A DNA stretch of 9,673 nt, from positions 1 to 9,673 of the forward strand of contig DTSG01000367.1 in NCBI GenBank assembly GCA_012965455.1, read 5' to 3'. The notes under the pieces are model-generated. The model saw only the letters and a program-made list of their open reading frames with translations. It was not told the DNA's origin and searched no databases. How positions within the stretch are numbered: position 1 is the first letter of the stretch; each line of letters starts with the position of its first letter. The translations under genes were made by a program, and so were the position numbers. This DNA is from Planctomycetaceae bacterium (GTDB lineage Bacteria; Planctomycetota; Planctomycetia; Pirellulales; Pirellulaceae). Below, in pieces: positions 5,985 to 9,673 of the stretch.

Positions 5985-7334
5985 CTATTTTCGAAGCACG
6001 TTATCGATGGCTTGTCGAATTGCTTTTTCTGATCCGGGGCCAACCCACAGCCAAGAATCTTTGAAGTTTTCGGCAAAGATGGCTGCGGTTGGAATGTACC
6101 CGGGCCACGATTCTCCATAAGCAAGACACATCACGAACTTATTTTTTGCGGCGGCCTGAGCCATTAATTGATAGCCGATAAATGACTCACCGGGAAACAA
6201 CAGAATTTGGGCCGCTCCCAAATCGACACAGGGAAAGTCAATCGCTTGCCCGCTGGCGACGCGTCGGCGACTCGCCAGTCCCATAGCAGCCAAGATTCTC
6301 TTCTCGACAGAAAGTTTCTCGTTGGCAACATCTGCTTCCAAGCGTTTGACGGTGAGATGGTCGCCGGGATGAAAAGGTAGTTGCAATTTTGTGTTGCGGA
6401 TGTTTAGCTGTTGGAGCGGGTACCGTTTCGTGTTATCTGCTGCTTTAGCCATCGCTTGGTACAATCGGTCAATCAGTTCTTGGCGGTGGTCTTCTGACCC
6501 ATTGTTAAATTTCCCAGCTGTAATATCCCCAGCGCATCCGGGCACAAATATTTGGCGTATTGATTGGTCCTGTCGCTGTAAACGGGCGCGGGCTAGACCC
6601 ACAAAGTCCGCGGAGACGACTCCTTGGCCATAATAGCTCATCGGGTGGGTCGCATAATGATGCATTTGCAGTAGCGGTTTGTCATTATTGAAAAATGTGA
6701 TGGTTTTTAGCATCGAATCAATGTCGCCCTCTGCAGCGGCGGCGAAATATTTGTTGCCACCGCTGCGGCTACCTCGGCCGTAGGTAACCGTTCCGTTTTC
6801 CAGTACAACACGGCGGTTGGACGCAATTCGCAAGACTGGCGTTTCGCTGATTCCAAAATGAGTGACGGGGGTGGCCAGGTCCAAGCTATCTTGTACGGCT
6901 TGAGATACTCGAGCCAATGTTTTGTCATGCCAAGTGACATGGTAAAGCTCATCTGGTAGCCCGACGGCGGCTAGGATCTTCGCTGCATCGCGGTCACTCC
7001 CCGGCGCATCATGTTGGTGCCGTGCCGTAACGAGTACGTTTTCTCTTACGGTACCGGCTGCTTTGGCGAGTGCTTCACGCCATTGGTCAAAGGCACCATT
7101 GCGAACTTCACACCAATCGAGTGCACAAAGTACGACGGTTTGTTTGCCATCAGAGAGCACAAATCCATGGGCTAATAATGGGTCGGCAACGCGTTTACTT
7201 TTGGTTGGAAGAACTCCCATACACCGGTGGTTCAAAGGAATGGTGACATCGGCTGAGAATGTCGCCAAACGGAACTCGCTGGCATCGAGCACGCAAGAGA
7301 ATGTAACAATTAATAATGCGCATAGATATTTCAT
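5985..7334 (-). CDS. Secreted neutral/alkaline ceramidase-fold protein, probably an amidase of other specificity
   Basis: A 449-residue protein with a signal peptide at 1 to about 18 (MKYLCALLIVTFSCVLDA), so exported. It shows the order of motifs of the neutral ceramidase N-terminal domain: SADVTIP (27-33); LVTARHQHDAPGSD with His106 and His108, aligned by eye to zinc ligand His97 and catalytic His99 of the Pseudomonas enzyme; NRR (173-175), like the substrate-binding Arg160; MHHYATHPMSYYG with His230 as the second zinc ligand; SADFVGL; GCAGDITAGKFN at 266-277; FPGESFIGY with Glu383; and WPGYIPT with Tyr413 as the last ligands. The nucleophile position, Ser in GDxSPN of true ceramidases, is Thr272 here. 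Length is well below the roughly 650-780 residues of ceramidases; the C-terminal Ig-like domain is missing. The alignment is from memory of the family, and the substrate is unknown. The ATG at 7334 follows no Shine-Dalgarno; TATAAG on the minus strand at 7345-7350 could give a nearly leaderless message. It lies first in a likely unit with the sulfatase. Confidence 0.8.
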   Translation of the reverse strand: MKYLCALLIVTFSCVLDASEFRLATFSADVTIPLNHRCMGVLPTKSKRVADPLLAHGFVLSDGKQTVVLCALDWCEVRNGAFDQWREALAKAAGTVRENVLVTARHQHDAPGSDRDAAKILAAVGLPDELYHVTWHDKTLARVSQAVQDSLDLATPVTHFGISETPVLRIASNRRVVLENGTVTYGRGSRSGGNKYFAAAAEGDIDSMLKTITFFNNDKPLLQMHHYATHPMSYYGQGVVSADFVGLARARLQRQDQSIRQIFVPGCAGDITAGKFNNGSEDHRQELIDRLYQAMAKAADNTKRYPLQQLNIRNTKLQLPFHPGDHLTVKRLEADVANEKLSVEKRILAAMGLASRRRVASGQAIDFPCVDLGAAQILLFPGESFIGYQLMAQAAAKNKFVMCLAYGESWPGYIPTAAIFAENFKDSWLWVGPGSEKAIRQAIDNVLRK

Positions 7335-7399
7335 GATGATTTAACTTATACTATTAGCGTGTTCAGTTTCCGTGGAACGGACCGCGAGTGGTGCACAGG

Positions 7400-7427
7400 T
7401 TGACAGTCGCGATATTCATTTTATCAT
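7400..7427 (+). promoter_or_regulatory. Sigma-70-type promoter for the STAS/CBM9-like pair
   Basis: A perfect -35 hexamer TTGACA (7400-7405) and TATCAT (7422-7427, five of six matches) are separated by 16 bases. This is the best promoter match in the window. Transcription would begin near 7434, giving a leader of about 84 bases before the STAS start codon. It lies in the divergent gap with the ceramidase-like gene. Confidence 0.55.
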
Positions 7428-7458
7428 GAAGTAAGGTTGATTGCTTGAATGCACTTGG

Positions 7459-7482
7459 CGTAAAGAATATTACTGCTTTACG
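7459..7482 (+). repeat. 7-bp inverted repeat in the leader of the STAS gene
   Basis: CGTAAAG (7459-7465) and CTTTACG (7476-7482) are exact reverse complements around a 10-base AT-rich centre. It sits between the proposed transcription start and the STAS start codon, so it could be a leader hairpin or a binding site for a dimeric regulator whose half-sites are 17 bases apart, centre to centre. There is no T-run after it, so it is not a typical terminator. Confidence 0.45.
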
Positions 7483-7517
7483 ACCATTGGTTTGCATGGA
7501 TTGGATGGAAACGAGTT

Positions 7518-7859
7518 ATGGAACAAATCGAATTAAATAAGAACGGGGAAATTACTGTCGTTCAATTCAAACGCAATAAATACCTAGCGAGTGATGATAT
7601 TCAACAGATGGGCGACGAGTTGTTTCAAGTTGTCGCGGATGGTGCGACTCAAGTTGTACTGGATATGTCGGCTGTTGAATTTCTATCGAGTGCAGCGCTG
7701 AACCGGCTGATCATGTTGAACAAGAAGTTCAAGGATGTTGATGGTGCATTGCGATTGTCCGGATTAACATCGGAAATTGACAAGATTTTCACGATCACGC
7801 GACTTAATACTCTGTTTAAAATCCACCCAGATGTCCCTTCTGCTTTAGCCTCGTTTTAG
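7518..7859 (+). CDS. STAS-domain protein, anti-sigma factor antagonist-like
   Basis: A 113-residue single-domain cytosolic protein. The order beta strand (EITVVQF, 11-17), helix, beta strand (TQVVLDMS, 44-51), the conserved VEFLSSAALNRLIML (53-67), then GALRLSGL and a C-terminal helix with LFKIHPDVPSALASF matches the SpoIIAA/RsbV STAS fold. In that family a serine kinase/anti-sigma factor phosphorylates the first Ser of the DSSG motif. Here Ser57-Ser58 occupy that place, but the preceding Asp is Leu56 and the following Gly is Ala59. The partner is therefore likely to be an anti-sigma factor kinase or another STAS partner, but none is encoded in the window. Start ATG 7518 has only a weak GGA (7507-7509) 8 bases upstream. 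Its stop overlaps the strong ribosome site of the CBM9-like gene, 10 bp apart, so the two are very probably an operon. Confidence 0.88.
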   Translation: MEQIELNKNGEITVVQFKRNKYLASDDIQQMGDELFQVVADGATQVVLDMSAVEFLSSAALNRLIMLNKKFKDVDGALRLSGLTSEIDKIFTITRLNTLFKIHPDVPSALASF

Positions 7860-7863
7860 GGGG
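7858..7863 (+). promoter_or_regulatory. Strong ribosome binding site that overlaps the STAS stop codon
   Basis: AGGGGG at 7858-7863 begins inside the TAG stop (7857-7859) of the STAS gene and ends 6 bases before GTG 7870. It is one of the two strongest Shine-Dalgarno sequences in the window, decides the GTG start of the next gene, and suggests translational coupling, since ribosomes ending the STAS gene sit on it. Confidence 0.65.
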
Positions 7864-7869
7864 ATAAGT

Positions 7870-8988
7870 GTGACGTCAGTGGAAAAAGTGCTTCTTGGAA
7901 GTTGCGCGCGTGGACGCCGCTTTGTTGCCACCGCAGGTTTCGTATTGTTGGTGTTATGCACTTTGGGTACGGTGCTTGTGCAGGCGGACACGTATGAAGA
8001 TTGGCAACGGATGCGAGACATTCCTCGTAGCGGATATGTTGCTAATCGAGCGGGATCTCGAATTGAAATTGACGGTCGGCTAGATGATGCTGCATGGCGA
8101 GGAGCCCGGTGGTCAGATCGATTTCAAGATATCGAAGGCAACGCAAAACCGCGACCTCGATTTGATACCCGTGTCAAGATGTTGTGGGATCGTAAGTATC
8201 TCTATATTGGAGCTTTTCTTCCTGATCCGCATATTTGGGGAACGCTAACCGAGCACGATAGTGTGATTTTCCATGACAATGATTTTGAAGTCTTTATCGA
8301 TCCTGATGCGGATAATCATGAGTACTACGAATTTGAAATCAATGTTCTCAATACGGGGTGGGATCTTTTTCTTGACAAACCATATAAAGATGGAGGCAAG
8401 GCTGATAACGGCTGGGAAATCCCCGGACTCAAGACGGCGATTCACATTGAGGGAACACTCAACGACCCGTCCGATATTGATCAATATTGGTCCGTGGAAA
8501 TTGCTATTCCCTGGAAAGCGTTGAGTCGGCATTCCCATCGTCGCTACCCACCGTCTGCTGGCGACCAATGGCGAATCAATTTCTCGCGGGTGCAGTGGCA
8601 GACGACCGTGGTGGATGGAAAATATAAAAAGGTACCTGATGTCCGCGAAGACAATTGGGTTTGGTCTCCGCAGGGTATTATCGATATGCATCGTCCCGAG
8701 AAATGGGGCATTGTGCAATTCTCAACGCAACAAGAGAGTGTTGTTGGATTGAATCCTGATGTGACGGCGAACGCGCGGAAGATGTTGATGGAGATTTACC
8801 ACAAACAAAAAGCAAATCATCGCAAAACGGGTGACTGGTGGACGACGCTAGAGCAACTAGGAATCGGCTCTGCTAAAGCCGCCGGTGTGGTGATCGAGCA
8901 AACGGATGCTGGTTATCTCGCAAAGATTGCGCTGCCAGATGGACGGACCGCCTGCGTCACACAGGATTCGCGACTGTGGATCAAGTAG
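7870..8988 (+). CDS. Secreted CBM9-like carbohydrate-binding protein
   Basis: A 372-residue protein. Residues 1 to about 39 form a long signal peptide with a basic n-region (ARGRR, 13-17), a hydrophobic core (FVATAGFVLLVLCTLGTVLV) and a VQA-D cleavage site, so it is exported. Residues about 62-285 show the CBM9-like beta-sandwich pattern common in secreted planctomycete and Bacteroidetes proteins: IEIDGRLDDAAWRGARW, TRVKMLWDRKYLYIGAFLPDP, HDNDFEVFIDPDADNHEYYE with an acidic, possibly calcium-binding cluster, WSVEIAIPWKAL, and WRINFSRVQW. A helix at 297-320 and a short beta-rich tail (GYLAKIALPDGRTACVTQDSR) follow. There is no catalytic domain that I recognise, so binding of a sugar or glycan is inferred from the fold alone. 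GTG 7870 is fixed by the AGGGGG site 6 bases upstream. It is second in a pair with the STAS gene; the next gene begins 123 bp later. Confidence 0.85.
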   Translation: MTSVEKVLLGSCARGRRFVATAGFVLLVLCTLGTVLVQADTYEDWQRMRDIPRSGYVANRAGSRIEIDGRLDDAAWRGARWSDRFQDIEGNAKPRPRFDTRVKMLWDRKYLYIGAFLPDPHIWGTLTEHDSVIFHDNDFEVFIDPDADNHEYYEFEINVLNTGWDLFLDKPYKDGGKADNGWEIPGLKTAIHIEGTLNDPSDIDQYWSVEIAIPWKALSRHSHRRYPPSAGDQWRINFSRVQWQTTVVDGKYKKVPDVREDNWVWSPQGIIDMHRPEKWGIVQFSTQQESVVGLNPDVTANARKMLMEIYHKQKANHRKTGDWWTTLEQLGIGSAKAAGVVIEQTDAGYLAKIALPDGRTACVTQDSRLWIK

Positions 8989-9111
8989 CGGCAAGGCGTT
9001 GCTTGGCAAACATTGGCGGTCCCATTTGTATTTCGCTGCAAAACGTGGGATACTAGATGTGAACTGAATGATATGCGTTCAATCATTGAAAGCTGTTCTG
9101 TGGGTGACAAA

Positions 9112-9673
9112 ATGAAATATCTGTTATTGGGTTTGATAGCGCTCTTTTTTGTAGGAGAAGCTGACGCTCGGCAACCTGCTGAACCAGTTTTGCCCGCTGG
9201 TTGGACAACCAAAACACCTCGGGCAGAGATTGCTCCCGAGTTTGCTTATCTTGCAAGGGGCGGACCAAAGGGACAAGGCAGTTTGACGATTTCGGCTGAT
9301 AACCAAGAGGGGCTATTTGGTTGGTTTGAAAAGACATTTGAAATCAAAGGTGGGCAATATTATCGATTTTCGGCATTGCAGCGTACGCGGGGAGTAAAAT
9401 TGCCTCGTCGCACGGCTGTTGTGAGAATTTTGTGGCGTGACGCTAACGGAAACAAGGTGCGGCACAACGAGCCCACACCGGCTTCTTATGCCACCGGAAC
9501 TCTGCCGCCAGCGGAACCAGAATACCCTGCCATTGCACGGGATTTGCCAAATGGCTGGAGGGAAGTTGCCGGCATCTATCGAGTGCCTGATAAAGCGACC
9601 CATGGGATTGTCGAGTTGTATTATCGGTGGGAAGCACGAGGCAAAGTCGAGTGGTGCGATGTGCTGCTTGAAC
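9112..9673 (+). CDS. Secreted protein with N-terminal beta-sandwich, N-terminal part only (cut by right edge)
   Basis: From ATG 9112 the frame stays open to the window end, giving 187 residues without a stop. Residues 1-19 form a signal peptide (MKYLLLGLIALFFVGEADA). The rest reads as a jelly-roll, carbohydrate-binding-like domain: GSLTISADNQEGLFGWFEK, GGQYYRFSALQRTRG, RTAVVRILWRDANGN, GWREVAGIYRVP and HGIVELYYRW, a pattern typical of CBM4/9-like and FN3-like domains. From memory, planctomycete proteins with this N-terminus continue into a carbon-nitrogen hydrolase (nitrilase) domain. The catalytic Glu-Lys-Cys cannot be checked because that part is outside the window. An in-frame ATG at 9073 would extend the protein by 13 residues but puts a charged stretch before the signal peptide; GGGTG (9102-9106) before 9112 is a reasonable ribosome site. 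It is on the same strand as the STAS/CBM9-like pair. Confidence 0.78.
   Translation, partial: MKYLLLGLIALFFVGEADARQPAEPVLPAGWTTKTPRAEIAPEFAYLARGGPKGQGSLTISADNQEGLFGWFEKTFEIKGGQYYRFSALQRTRGVKLPRRTAVVRILWRDANGNKVRHNEPTPASYATGTLPPAEPEYPAIARDLPNGWREVAGIYRVPDKATHGIVELYYRWEARGKVEWCDVLLE

Noticed and set aside
8245..8718. 157-codon open frame on the minus strand
   Set aside because: It lies fully inside the CBM9-like gene, has no family resemblance, and its composition follows from the antisense of that gene.
9067..9087. AATGAT/ATCATT inverted repeat before the right-edge gene
   Set aside because: A 6-bp AT-rich stem with a 9-base loop is expected by chance; nothing else supports a function.

Overview
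The window looks like a chromosomal stretch from a planctomycete, most likely a marine Pirellulaceae-type bacterium. This is inferred from gene content, not from a marker gene. The supporting genes are a secreted formylglycine-type sulfatase, a secreted neutral-ceramidase-fold protein of the type expanded in planctomycetes, a stand-alone CBM9-like secreted protein, a single-domain STAS protein, and two secreted proteins cut by the window edges whose N-termini resemble planctomycete families. Base composition is moderate (close to half GC by eye). Most genes have weak or no Shine-Dalgarno sequence. No rRNA, tRNA, CRISPR array, insertion sequence or phage gene was seen.

Layout, left to right. 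Positions 1-314 (minus) hold the N-terminal part of a secreted protein. Positions 315-635 are a non-coding gap with inverted repeats and an orphan consensus Shine-Dalgarno. Positions 636-1826 (plus) encode a cytosolic M20-family amidohydrolase. It converges on an NAD-dependent epimerase/dehydratase at 1870-2817 (minus). An 84-bp divergent gap leads to a polytopic membrane protein at 2902-4299 (plus), whose GTG start lies in a perfect inverted repeat. That gene converges, with only 9 bp between stops, on a two-gene minus-strand unit: a ceramidase-like protein (5985-7334) upstream of a sulfatase (4309-5865). Across a 183-bp divergent gap with a good sigma-70-type promoter lies a tight plus-strand pair, a STAS protein (7518-7859) and a secreted CBM9-like protein (7870-8988). 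A secreted protein running off the right edge follows (9112 onward).

How the genes may work together (inference). Five of the nine genes encode exported proteins with probable carbohydrate- or amide-related roles, so the right half reads as a small periplasmic or surface degradation locus. The sulfatase would remove sulfate esters. The ceramidase-fold enzyme would cleave an amide of unknown nature. The CBM9-like and right-edge proteins would bind or process the substrate. The most notable points are the Ser-to-Thr change at the expected nucleophile of the ceramidase-like protein, the probable translational coupling of a cytosolic STAS protein to a secreted CBM9-like protein, and several inverted repeats at gene starts. 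None of these proves a new system; they are leads.
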